Positions 23,778 through 30,881 of a stretch of 30,881 nt of DNA are shown piece after piece. This stretch comes from CAZWCX01 sp964632945. Lineage in GTDB: Bacteria; Planctomycetota; MHYJ01; WSZJ01; CAZWCX01. The DNA lies in NCBI GenBank assembly GCA_964632945.1, contig CAZWCX010000088.1, positions 1-30,881 of the forward strand, in the 5' to 3' direction. The position numbers and the translations under genes were made by a program. Below the pieces are notes generated by a model. The model had not been told where the DNA came from, searched no databases, and was given only the letters and a program-made list of their open reading frames with translations. Numbering within the stretch: the first letter of the stretch is position 1; each line of letters starts with the position of its first letter.

Positions 23778-24300
23778 CCTCCGGGAGCGCGGGCAGGGCC
23801 CGTGGAAGCATCCTACTCGCCCTGGACCCCTCCGTTCCAGTCGGGGGGCGTTCTTGGCCGTCTTCACGAGCTCGCCGGGGAGGGGCGATCCGGGCGCGCG
23901 AGATGCGCCGGGCGCCCAGGCTGGCGTCCTCCTCCCCGCACGCGAACACGATGCCGAGCGGGTCGGGGAGCCGGGCGAGCGTCTCCAGGAGGATGATGAC
24001 CCCCGCCCGGTCGTCGCCCCCGCACCCGCCGCCGTTCTTCCCCACCCCGATTCCGCTGCCGGTCAACGCGACCTCGCGCTCCGACCGCGGATCCGGGAGC
24101 ACGAGGGGGCTCCGGAAATCGATCCCGAGGAGCCCCGCGCCGCGGGCGATCTTCGCGGGCTGCGGCGACGGCTCGCCGCTGACGCGGAATCCCACAGACC
24201 TCGCTGGGTACCGCCGCTCGACATCGTGTCCCTCCCGTCGCCCGTACGCCCATGGCAGCGACGGAAGCCCGGCCGTCGGTCGGGCCCGCATGAAGATCTT
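23778..24300. other. Region holding only a degraded gene
   Basis: Apart from the metallopeptidase remnant, no complete gene is supported here. The overlapping open frames are Arg/Pro-rich shadows without protein-like patterns. Confidence 0.4.
23899..24192 (-). pseudogene. Remnant of a metallopeptidase (M20/M28/M42-like)
   Basis: A - strand frame reads GCGGDDRAGVIILLETL (about 24024-23974) and then IVFACGEEDASLGARR (about 23952-23905). This is the spacing of the zinc-binding Asp-Asp and Glu-Glu elements in co-catalytic zinc aminopeptidases and carboxypeptidases. Upstream (GIDFRSPLVLPDP) and downstream sequence does not continue as a full enzyme: the first His-x-Asp zinc ligand and the C-terminal half are not found in frame. 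It therefore appears to be a fragment left by deletion. The exact family is uncertain. Confidence 0.45.
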
Positions 24301-24317
24301 TTCACGATTTCCTCACG
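24301..24317 (+). promoter_or_regulatory. Putative OmpR-type regulator binding site upstream of the two-component operon
   Basis: TTCACG and CTCACG are direct repeats separated by 5 nt, so their centres are 11 bp apart. This is the usual geometry for tandem binding of OmpR/PhoB-family regulators. A nearly identical site occurs at 26607-26623 before the ArnT gene. This suggests autoregulation by the response regulator encoded at 24526. Confidence 0.4.
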
Positions 24318-24358
24318 CGGGATTCAGGAGAATGGGAGATGCTTTTCCCGTTGCGGGC

Positions 24359-24388
24359 GTGACAGCGCACCCGGATGCACGGTAGACT
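24359..24388 (+). promoter_or_regulatory. Candidate sigma-70 promoter of the two-component operon
   Basis: GTGACA (24359-24364, five of six consensus bases) and TAGACT (24383-24388, four of six) are separated by 18 nt and lie about 140 nt before the regulator start. The regulator-type direct repeat is about 40 nt upstream of the -35 element. Confidence 0.35.
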
Positions 24389-24525
24389 CCCTCCTCGCGG
24401 CACAGCGAGCCTCGCGCGGGTGCGGGGAAGCCCGGGACGAGCGCGAGTCGGCGCCTCCCCTCGGCGGCTCGTTCTCGGCGCTCCGTTCATCGCGTTCCTG
24501 CCGCCATGCTTGCCGGACCTCCGCC

Positions 24526-25224
24526 ATGCGCATCCTCCTGGTCGAAGACGAGAAAAAGCTCGCGGGATTCATCCGGCAGGCGCTTCACGAGGACGGCTAC
24601 TCCGTCGACCACTGTGCCCGGGGAGACGAAGGCGCGCACCTGGCGGTCCACGAGGAGTACGATGCAATCATCCTGGACCTCCAGCTCCCGGACCGCGACG
24701 GAATCACGATTCTGCGCGACCTGCGCGCCCGGCGGCGGCCGACGCCCGTCCTGATCCTCACCGCGCGGATGGCGGTCAAGGATCGGGTGCGCGGGCTGGA
24801 CGAAGGAGCGGACGACTACCTGACGAAGCCGTTCGCGCTCGAGGAGCTGCGCGCGCGGGTGCGCGCCCTCCTCCGTCGAGGGTCTCCGGCGCCCGCGACC
24901 GTACTGCAATTCGCCGACCTCGAGGCGAATCTTCTGGATCGACGCGTACGCCGGGGCGAGCGGTCCTTGGAATTGACCCAGCGAGAGTTCGCGCTGCTCG
25001 AGTTTCTGCTGCGCAATCCCGACCGGGTCCTCACCCGCACGTCGATCGCCGAGCACGTCTGGGATTACAATTTCGAATGGCAGTCGAACGTCGTCGACGT
25101 CTTCCTGAATTCGCTTCGCCGCAAGACCGAGGAGGGGGGCGAACCCCGGTTGATCCACACCGTGCGTGGCGTGGGCTATGCGCTTCGCCATGACGCATCC
25201 GCCGGCGCCAGGGGCGGTCGATGA
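24526..25224 (+). CDS. OmpR-family response regulator
   Basis: 232 aa. ATG 24526 begins the receiver domain at once (MRILLVEDEKKLAGF). Phospho-acceptor Asp51 lies in ILDLQLPDRDG, the conserved Thr/Ala switch region is LILTA, and Lys101 lies in YLTKPFA. The C-terminal winged helix reads LTQREFALLEFLLRNPDRVLTR...VDVFLNSLRRKTE...IHTVRGVGYALR, typical of the CusR/CopR/QseB branch. Its stop overlaps the kinase start as ATGA (25221-25224), so the two proteins are made together and form a pair. Likely targets are its own promoter and the LABN-ArnT gene, judging from the paired sites described separately. Confidence 0.93.
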   Translation: MRILLVEDEKKLAGFIRQALHEDGYSVDHCARGDEGAHLAVHEEYDAIILDLQLPDRDGITILRDLRARRRPTPVLILTARMAVKDRVRGLDEGADDYLTKPFALEELRARVRALLRRGSPAPATVLQFADLEANLLDRRVRRGERSLELTQREFALLEFLLRNPDRVLTRTSIAEHVWDYNFEWQSNVVDVFLNSLRRKTEEGGEPRLIHTVRGVGYALRHDASAGARGGR

Positions 25225-26588
25225 ACGACCGGATGCGGCTTTCGCTCCAGTTCACCGCGATCGCAGCGACCCTGCTGGCGCTGTTCGCCATCAGCCTGTA
25301 TGTCTGGGTGCGCGATCGCCTCGAGCAAGAGATGCGCCGCGATCTGGAAGCGCGCCAGCGGACGCTTCACGGCTTCCTGCTCGACGAGTACGACGAGGTG
25401 CGGCGCGGCGTGCATCCGGACCTCGCCGCCGAGCTGCTCGAGTACGCGCAGGTTTCGGGATTCCGTCTGGAAGTTCGCCGGGGGGACGGTACCCTGGTCG
25501 CGGCCACGGGCGGATTCGCGCCGCCGACGCCGGCGCCCTGGGAGATCCAGGTGGAATCCGATCGGCTCCGCGTCGTGGAAGGGACGATCCGTGCGACGGA
25601 CGGGCAGGAGTTCCGGACCGTGCTGGCGATCAGCGCGCGGAGCCAGCGACGGCAGCTTACCCGGCTGATCCGCTTCTACCTGGCGTTCGGACCTCCGGCG
25701 CTGGCTCTGGCGTGGCTGATGGGGTTTCTGTTCGTCGGCCGCACCCTGGCTCCGGTGGAGGCGCTGCGCGCTCGGGCGGAGCGCATTCATCGGGAGAACC
25801 TCTCCGAACGGGTGCCGGTGCCGGTCTCGGCGGGAGAGATCCGACGACTGGCCCTCACCCTCAACGCCATGCTCGAAAGGCTGGACCGGGATTTTCGGGA
25901 GTTGCAGGCATTCACGGGAGACGCGGCGCACGAGCTGCGTACGCCGCTGGCGAACCTGCGCGCGCTGATCGAGACCTCGATCCAGCACCCGCTGTCGGGC
26001 GCGGACGCGGAGCGTGTGCTCGCCAGCGCGCACGAGGAAGTGGACCGCCTGCAACGGATCGTCAACAACCTGCTATTTCTCGCCCAGGTCGACGCGCGGG
26101 AGTTTTCGTTCGCGATCACGGCCGTCCCGCTGCAGCCGCTGCTCGAGGAGGCGCGCGAGATCTGGCAAGCGTCCGCGGAAGCCGCCGACATCCGCATCCG
26201 GGTGGACGGGGAGGCCGTGACCGCGCGCGCCGACGCCACCGCGCTGCGCCGTGTGTTGATGAACCTGGTGGAGAACGCGGTCAAGTACAACCGCCCCGGC
26301 GGGAGCGTCGTGCTCTCCTCGGTCGCGCGCCATCCGAGCGCCCGATTGCGCGTGCGCGACACCGGACACGGCATCGCAGCCGATCAGCTGCCGCGTGTGT
26401 TCGACCGATTCTATCGTGCCGATCCGGCGCGATCGCGCGAGACGGGCGGCGCGGGATTGGGGCTGGCGATCTGCCGCTCGGTCGTCGAGAGGCTCGGCGG
26501 GACGATCGTTGCCGCCAGCCGCCTCGGGGATGGGACGGAAGTCATCGTCGATCTGCCTCTGGACGGAGACCCCGCCGCCGGAGCGTGA
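25221..26588 (+). CDS. Sensor histidine kinase with HAMP domain
   Basis: 455 aa. The first membrane segment is about residues 11-30, followed by a roughly 120-residue outside domain, and the second segment is about 150-172. A HAMP linker (RTLAPVEALRARAERI) follows. The H-box is FTGDAAHELRTPLANLR, with phosphorylated His237. The ATPase domain has the N-box (NLVENAVKYN), the G1 box (DTGHGIA), the F-box (VFDRFYR) and the G2 box (GGAGLGLAI). This is the CusS/QseC type of architecture. The outside domain has no cysteine or histidine cluster that would suggest metal sensing, so the signal is unknown. It is co-translated with the regulator before it. Confidence 0.93.
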   Translation: MNDRMRLSLQFTAIAATLLALFAISLYVWVRDRLEQEMRRDLEARQRTLHGFLLDEYDEVRRGVHPDLAAELLEYAQVSGFRLEVRRGDGTLVAATGGFAPPTPAPWEIQVESDRLRVVEGTIRATDGQEFRTVLAISARSQRRQLTRLIRFYLAFGPPALALAWLMGFLFVGRTLAPVEALRARAERIHRENLSERVPVPVSAGEIRRLALTLNAMLERLDRDFRELQAFTGDAAHELRTPLANLRALIETSIQHPLSGADAERVLASAHEEVDRLQRIVNNLLFLAQVDAREFSFAITAVPLQPLLEEAREIWQASAEAADIRIRVDGEAVTARADATALRRVLMNLVENAVKYNRPGGSVVLSSVARHPSARLRVRDTGHGIAADQLPRVFDRFYRADPARSRETGGAGLGLAICRSVVERLGGTIVAASRLGDGTEVIVDLPLDGDPAAGA

Positions 26589-26606
26589 AGACCTCCTCAT
26601 CCCGCG

Positions 26607-26623
26607 TTCACGCTGCGCTCACC
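26607..26623 (+). promoter_or_regulatory. Putative regulator site upstream of the LABN-ArnT gene
   Basis: TTCACG-N5-CTCACC matches the site at 24301-24317 at 11 of the 12 half-site bases with the same 11-bp phasing. It lies about 75 nt before the ArnT start, a suitable distance for direct control. A TTCACG in the opposite direction lies at 26584-26589, so a small hairpin (26582-26589 with 26607-26614) also exists. Confidence 0.4.
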
Positions 26624-26697
26624 CCCTTTGTGCCAGGATGCTCCCTCGTCGTCGCGTGCGCCACCCTGGGTCCGCGAACGGAGGGAGGGAATCATCC

Positions 26698-28707
26698 ATG
26701 CTGCATCCTTGGCTGGCCGATCCGTGGCTCGTCGTCGGCTTTTCCGGACAGGCGGCCTTTTCGGCGCGCTTTCTGGTGCAGTGGCTGCGCTCGGAGCGCG
26801 CGGGCCGCACCATCGTGCCGCGCTCGTTCTGGCATTTGAGCCTGGCCGGCGCGGTGCTCCTGCTCGCCTATGCGGTGCAGCGTCGAGACGCGGTGTTCAT
26901 GGTCGGACAGCTGTTCGGCTTGTTCGTGTATGGACGCAACCTCGCGCTGCAGTCGCGGACGGACGGGGGGGAGCCGCTCGCCGCTGCGCCGATGCGGAAC
27001 GGGACCGAATCGAACGAACCCGGAGCGATCGAGTCCGAGGGCGCGGGGCGCAAGGCGATGGCGCGCTGGGGTCCGGTGGCCGTCGTGTTGCTTTGCGGGG
27101 TGCTGATGCTCCTGCCTCGGCTCGGGGAACTCGGGCTCACGGAGCCGAGCGAGGGCCGATACGCGGAGATCGCCCGCGAAATGCTCGAGTCGGGCAACTG
27201 GGTCACGCCGCGGCTGAACTACGTCCGGCACTTCGAGAAGCCCCCGCTCGCGTACTGGATGATCGCGCTGGGCGAGCAACTCGCGGGCCGCAACGAGTGG
27301 GGCGTTCGCCTGCTTCCGGCCCTGTTCGCGATCGCGTTGGTGCTGCTGACTTACCGGATTGCATCCCGGCGCGGCGACCGACTCGCCGGGGTATTCGCCG
27401 CCGCGGTGTTGGTCACGGAGTTGCTGTTCTTCGCCGTAGGACGGAGCGCCACGTCCGACGTGTTCGTGACGTTCTGGGGGGCGGCGGCGATCGCCTGCTT
27501 CCTGGAGTGGCGCGCGGGGGATCCCGCCGCAAAGAACCCGCGCCGACTCTATGCGGTCTGTCTCGCCCTCGGCATGCTCACGAAGGGGCCGGTCGTACTC
27601 GTGCACGGGGTCCTCCCGCCGGTCGTCCATCTCGCGCTTCGCCGGGAATGGGGAGCATTGCGGCGGTTCGGATTCGGCGCCGCAACGCTGGTTGCGGCAC
27701 TCGCGTTCCTCCCTTGGATGGCGGCCGCCGAAGCGGAAACGCCCGGCGTCTGGCGACACCTGGTCTTCGAAAAGGCGACCGGGGCGTTCGTGTCGGGTCG
27801 CGGCTACCACACCGAGCCTTGGTGGTACTTCCTCCCGGTGCTCCTGTTCGGCTGCATGCCCTGGTCGTTCTTTGCGCTCGCCGAGGCCGCGAATCCGCGC
27901 GCGCAAGACGGCGATGATGCGGCCGATCGGGAAGCCGGGTTCGTCTGGGTCTGGGCGCTCTCGGTGGCCATCTTCTTCTCGCTCTCCGCGTCCAAGCTCA
28001 TGACCTACGTATTGCCCGTGACGCTCCCGATTGCCGTGGGGAACGGCAGGCTGTGGTCTCGAGTTTGGCGGGATCCGGGGGCGGCGGCCGGTCGCGCCTT
28101 TCGCATGGCGCGCACGGCCTGGGCGGGCGTGTGCGTGCTGGTCGTGCTGGCGCTTGCCGCGTCGGCCTGGCTTCCCCCGTACGCGCCCTTGCGGGCGGCC
28201 TCCGGCTACGTGCCGTGGTTTGCCGGGCTGTTTCTCGCGTATCTCGCCGCGTGGCACGGGCGGGGAACGGGTTCACGCGCCCGCTGGTTCCCCGTCATGA
28301 CCGCGGGCCTCCTGGCCATCCTTTTCCTGTTCGGGCTTGGCGCGCGGAAAGCCGTCGAACTGGAGTACGGCTGCTTCGAGCGCATCGCCCGCGTCATTCG
28401 AGATCAGGCCAGGCCCGACGAGATGGTGGTCAACTACCGCTGCTTCACGCGCAGCCTCCCATTCTACCTCGAGCGCCCGGTGATCATGATCGACTACGAC
28501 AAACTCGACCATCGGTTCGAGGCCCAGACCGAGGACTACCGTCGCAACTTTCGCTTCGGTCGCGAGGCGTTGCGCGATCTGCTCGTGCGCGGGAGGCGCG
28601 TGTGGATCGTGACCAAGGACAAGTACGTCGAGTCGGACGCCGAGCTCTCGGCCGCCACTCGGGAGGTGGATCGCAACGGCAGCCTGGTGCTGCGGGTGAC
28701 GCGGTGA
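26698..28707 (+). CDS. LABN domain fused to an ArnT-like membrane glycosyltransferase
   Basis: 669 aa. ATG 26698 has GGGAGGGA (26683-26690) before it, which settles the start. Residues 1-75 are a LABN domain (lipid A biosynthesis N-terminal: WLVVGFSGQAAFSARFLVQWL...VPRSFWHLSLAGAVLLLAYA), with about three membrane helices. After a hydrophilic linker, residues 123-669 form an ArnT/PMT-type glycosyltransferase. The signature is EPSEGRYAEIAREMLESG with FEKPPLAYW, followed by many membrane spans (SATSDVFVTFWG, LGMLTKGPV) and a C-terminal outside domain. ArnT enzymes move a sugar from undecaprenyl phosphate to lipid A or other envelope acceptors. Aminoarabinose is the classic donor, but the donor here is unknown. 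The gene follows a two-component pair, and a shared upstream site suggests regulated envelope modification. Separate genes for the two parts are more usual. Confidence 0.88.
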   Translation: MLHPWLADPWLVVGFSGQAAFSARFLVQWLRSERAGRTIVPRSFWHLSLAGAVLLLAYAVQRRDAVFMVGQLFGLFVYGRNLALQSRTDGGEPLAAAPMRNGTESNEPGAIESEGAGRKAMARWGPVAVVLLCGVLMLLPRLGELGLTEPSEGRYAEIAREMLESGNWVTPRLNYVRHFEKPPLAYWMIALGEQLAGRNEWGVRLLPALFAIALVLLTYRIASRRGDRLAGVFAAAVLVTELLFFAVGRSATSDVFVTFWGAAAIACFLEWRAGDPAAKNPRRLYAVCLALGMLTKGPVVLVHGVLPPVVHLALRREWGALRRFGFGAATLVAALAFLPWMAAAEAETPGVWRHLVFEKATGAFVSGRGYHTEPWWYFLPVLLFGCMPWSFFALAEAANPRAQDGDDAADREAGFVWVWALSVAIFFSLSASKLMTYVLPVTLPIAVGNGRLWSRVWRDPGAAAGRAFRMARTAWAGVCVLVVLALAASAWLPPYAPLRAASGYVPWFAGLFLAYLAAWHGRGTGSRARWFPVMTAGLLAILFLFGLGARKAVELEYGCFERIARVIRDQARPDEMVVNYRCFTRSLPFYLERPVIMIDYDKLDHRFEAQTEDYRRNFRFGREALRDLLVRGRRVWIVTKDKYVESDAELSAATREVDRNGSLVLRVTR

Positions 28708-29180
28708 GAGTCGACCGGCGCCGCGCGCAGTCGCTCCAACGTGGCGCGCACCGCCGGCTGTTCGGGGCGGAGGGCGTGTTCACCCGCGCCGGGGATTTCC
28801 GGCCGGTGGAAGTCGTGCCGGACACCGAGGTGCGGGAGCGGCTATTCCGGCACAAAGTGCTGCGTCTGCTCGAGGACGAGGGCGCGCTCGGTCCGGAGGT
28901 CGTCGAGAATCTGCTCTCCTGGAAGCACCCCGGGTTCGGCGCGCACGCGAAGCCGTGGCGAGCTACCTCGCTCTTCCTCCCGTGATGCTTGCCCGCATCG
29001 TCGGCCGCGGCGACGGCGATCGCATCGTCTACCGCGCCGACGCGCCCCACCCGCGTCACGGAGCCCCTTTTCTGCCGCGCCGCTTCCGCGTCGCCCGCCC
29101 GGGCGATGCTCGCGGCTTGCGACCTCCGCGCCTTCGAGTGGTGGCGCACATCCCCGACAGCCGCGAGGACACGAGACCTG
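28704..29180 (+). pseudogene. Decayed IS91-like transposase (C-terminal half, frameshifted)
   Basis: The frame from GTG 28704 reads HRRLFGAEGVFTRAGDF, then EVRERLFRHKVLRLLEDEGALG and VVENLLSWKHPGF. This is the block that follows the HUH motif in one branch of IS91-family Y2 transposases. The frame then ends at 28985. The expected continuation (VASYLALPPVML...DGDRIVYRADAPHPR and later VAHIPDSRED) lies in another frame from about 28955. The HUH-containing N-terminal half is absent. It overlaps the ArnT stop by 4 nt, so the left deletion edge falls at the end of that gene. It cannot be active. Confidence 0.65.
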
Positions 29181-29230
29181 AGCGAAGCGTGACTTTCAGG
29201 TCCCGAGGAAGTACTCTCACCGGCGCCCCT

Positions 29231-29280
29231 CCCCGGACGGTGTGCCGGTGGCCCCGGAGGCACCGGCACACCGTCCGGGG
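29231..29280. repeat. Perfect 20-bp inverted repeat (hairpin)
   Basis: The arms 29231-29250 (CCCCGGACGGTGTGCCGGTG) and 29261-29280 are exact reverse complements around a 10-nt loop. There is no T-run on either side, so it is not a standard intrinsic terminator for + transcription. It lies about 50 nt after the IS91-like remnant and 165 nt before the amine oxidase gene. It may be the end structure of the IS, a REP-like element or a transcription attenuator. Confidence 0.85.
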
Positions 29281-29445
29281 GCTTCTACGCAGCGCTTGGG
29301 GATTCCAAGTTCCTATCGCTCCTGGAATTCTGAACCGTCCCGAGAGGAACGAAAGCGCGGCGCCGGGTGGGCCGGGTGCGTGTCCCCGGCGGCGCCGGGG
29401 GCTCCGCCGTCCATCCCGGAGAATTCGGATCGGAGAGGTGCGACG

Positions 29446-30831
29446 ATGAATCGGCGTGATCTCCTCAAGCTGGCCGCCATGGCCGCCGCCTCGGCGGCCG
29501 TCTGGCGTCACCGAACGCTGTGGGCCCAGGAACCGTCGGGCGACCGGGTCCTCGTGATCGGGGCGGGCATCGCGGGCCTGGCGGCGGCGCGGGAACTGCA
29601 ATCCGCCGGGGCGAAGGTGATCGTGCTGGAAGGAAGGGATCGAATCGGGGGTCGAATGTGGACCGACACTTCGATGGGCGCGCCGATCGACCTCGGCGCC
29701 GCCTGGATCCACGAAGCGGACGGAAACCCGATTACCGAGCTGGCGGGGAAACTCGGTATATCGACCGCGATCGACGAGGACAACTGGATCTGGTTCGACA
29801 AAGTCAACGGCCGTCTCGACGACACCGATTCCGCCGAACTTGCCGCCTATCTCGAGACGATCGAGGATCGCGTCGAGGCGCTCGGCGACGAAGACGGCGG
29901 GGACCAGTCCGTCGCGGACGCGGTGGCGAGCGTGCTGACCACGGAGGAAAAGGAAGACCCGGAAGCGGTCCGCGCGATCCATCAGTTCGTCTCGGGACTG
30001 GAGACCGAAACGGGCGCCGACGCGGAGAAACTGTCGATCTTCAAGGGAATGTCGGACCGCGGGTTCGACGGACCGGACCGCCTGTTCCCGGGCGGGTACG
30101 TCGGGATCCTCCAGGGTCTCGCCGAGGGGCTCGACATCCGGTTGTCGCACCGGGTCGCCCGCGTGCGCTACGGTGCCGACGGAGTCGAGGTCGAGACCGA
30201 CCGCGGGTCGTTCGAGGCGGATGCGGGGATCGTAACCCTGCCGCTGGGAGTGCTGAAGGCGGGTTCGGTCCGCTTCGAGCCCGAGCTTCCGGAAGCCAAG
30301 CGGCGCGCGATCGAGCGGCTCGGAATGGGAATTCTCGACAAGGTGGTGCTCCGGTTCGACGAGAACTTCTGGCCGGAAGAGGTGATGAAGATCGGAAACC
30401 TCTCGGACGTGAAGGGGGAGTATCCGGAGTTCGTCAGCCTGTCGCGGCTCACCGGCAAGCCGATCCTGGTCGGTTTGGTCGGCGCGGGCTTCGCTCGGCG
30501 CGTCGAAGGACTCTCCGACGAGGAGGTGCGCTCGGAGATCCTGGCCGTGCTCCGTCGGATGTTCGGCGACGGTGTGCCCGACCCGGTGGAGATCCGGGTC
30601 ACGCGGTGGGGGAAGGACCCGTTCGCGCTGGGGTCGTATTCGCACATTCCGGTGGGCGCGTCCCGGTCCGACTACGACGCCCTTGCTGCGCCGGTCGGGG
30701 ACGTCCTGGGATTCGCCGGTGAGGCGACCCATCGGGATTACCCCGCGACGGTGCACGGAGCCTATCTCTCGGGGATCCGGGAGGCGCGCAGGCTGGCGGA
30801 GGAACTCGACGAGGACGAGGAAGGAGACTAG
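29446..30831 (+). CDS. Tat-exported FAD amine oxidase (polyamine/monoamine oxidase type)
   Basis: 461 aa. ATG 29446 follows GGAGAGGTG (29432-29440). The N-terminus is a twin-arginine signal (MNRRDLLKLAAMAAASAAV), so the folded flavoprotein is sent to the periplasm, probably cut after LWAQ. The FAD-binding dinucleotide fold is VIGAGIAGLAAARELQ...VIVLEGRDRIGGRMWT. A substrate-side block (DLGAAWIHEADGNP) and the C-terminal FAD motif (FAGEATHRDYPATVHGAYLSG) follow. This set matches flavin amine oxidases close to plant-type polyamine oxidases and LSD1. The reaction would be oxidation of a polyamine or other amine with release of hydrogen peroxide. The substrate cannot be told. No partner gene is visible, and the stop codon touches an IS-like sequence. 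Confidence 0.92.
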   Translation: MNRRDLLKLAAMAAASAAVWRHRTLWAQEPSGDRVLVIGAGIAGLAAARELQSAGAKVIVLEGRDRIGGRMWTDTSMGAPIDLGAAWIHEADGNPITELAGKLGISTAIDEDNWIWFDKVNGRLDDTDSAELAAYLETIEDRVEALGDEDGGDQSVADAVASVLTTEEKEDPEAVRAIHQFVSGLETETGADAEKLSIFKGMSDRGFDGPDRLFPGGYVGILQGLAEGLDIRLSHRVARVRYGADGVEVETDRGSFEADAGIVTLPLGVLKAGSVRFEPELPEAKRRAIERLGMGILDKVVLRFDENFWPEEVMKIGNLSDVKGEYPEFVSLSRLTGKPILVGLVGAGFARRVEGLSDEEVRSEILAVLRRMFGDGVPDPVEIRVTRWGKDPFALGSYSHIPVGASRSDYDALAAPVGDVLGFAGEATHRDYPATVHGAYLSGIREARRLAEELDEDEEGD

Positions 30832-30881
30832 GCTCTGTCTGAAAAAGCCAAATTGAGGTACCGCTGGATCATCGCCAGCTT
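30831..30881. mobile_element. Probable insertion-sequence end at the right edge
   Basis: GGCTCTGTCTGAAAAAGCC begins at 30831, right after CTA, and resembles terminal repeats of IS5/IS1182-type elements as I remember them. The - strand from the edge reads KLAMIQRYLNLAFSDRA without a stop, which could be the end of a transposase. Too little sequence is present to be sure. Confidence 0.35.

Noticed and set aside
26582..26614. Terminator after the histidine kinase
   Set aside because: The 8-bp inverted repeat has a long loop and no T-run. The regulator-site explanation fits the right arm better.
26395..26697. N-terminal extension of the LABN-ArnT gene
   Set aside because: It overlaps the kinase 3' end and carries no domain. 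ATG 26698 has a strong ribosome-binding site and starts the LABN domain.

Overview
The window is GC-rich with dense, mostly overlapping bacterial genes. A LABN/ArnT-type envelope sugar transferase, a Tat-exported flavoenzyme and an OmpR/histidine-kinase pair point to a Gram-negative bacterium. The species cannot be named from the sequence. Both ends look like insertion-sequence (IS) boundaries, which is a typical place for a contig to break.

Region 1 (about 1-18,323, all on the + strand) is a defence and toxin-antitoxin island. It opens with a 5'-truncated SMC/TrlF-like ATPase, a C-rich non-coding tract, an unknown helical protein and a staphylococcal-nuclease-fold protein with its catalytic residues intact. 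A DarTG locus follows: a small four-cysteine protein, DarT (DNA ADP-ribosyltransferase) and DarG (macro-domain antitoxin). This DarG carries an extra C-terminal domain that resembles the small protein usually encoded beside a HEPN protein, and the HEPN gene starts 3 nt downstream. Next comes a DUF1156 methyltransferase / GmrSD-like (DUF262-DUF1524) / Swt1-HEPN-DUF499 ATPase module. It is led by a second HEPN-like protein (RNxxxH) whose stop codon overlaps the methyltransferase start.

The DUF499 gene is preceded by a broken second copy of its own first 201 nt. Between the two copies sits a translationally coupled pair, an OLD/ABC-like ATPase and a 144-residue partner, with different codon use. 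This nested cassette is the best candidate for an undescribed defence unit, followed by the DarG-HEPN-partner fusion.

Region 2 (about 18,324-24,250) lies mainly on the - strand. It holds a large SEC-C/SWIM/SNF2 helicase, an unknown multi-spanning membrane protein and the remains of a metallopeptidase.

Region 3 (about 24,300-30,881, + strand) looks chromosomal. It contains an OmpR-family regulator and its histidine kinase, a LABN-ArnT fusion glycosyltransferase, a decayed IS91-like transposase, a perfect 20-bp hairpin and a Tat-exported FAD amine oxidase. Two near-identical TTCACG-N5-CTCAC sites, one before the regulator and one before the ArnT gene, suggest that the two-component system controls both.
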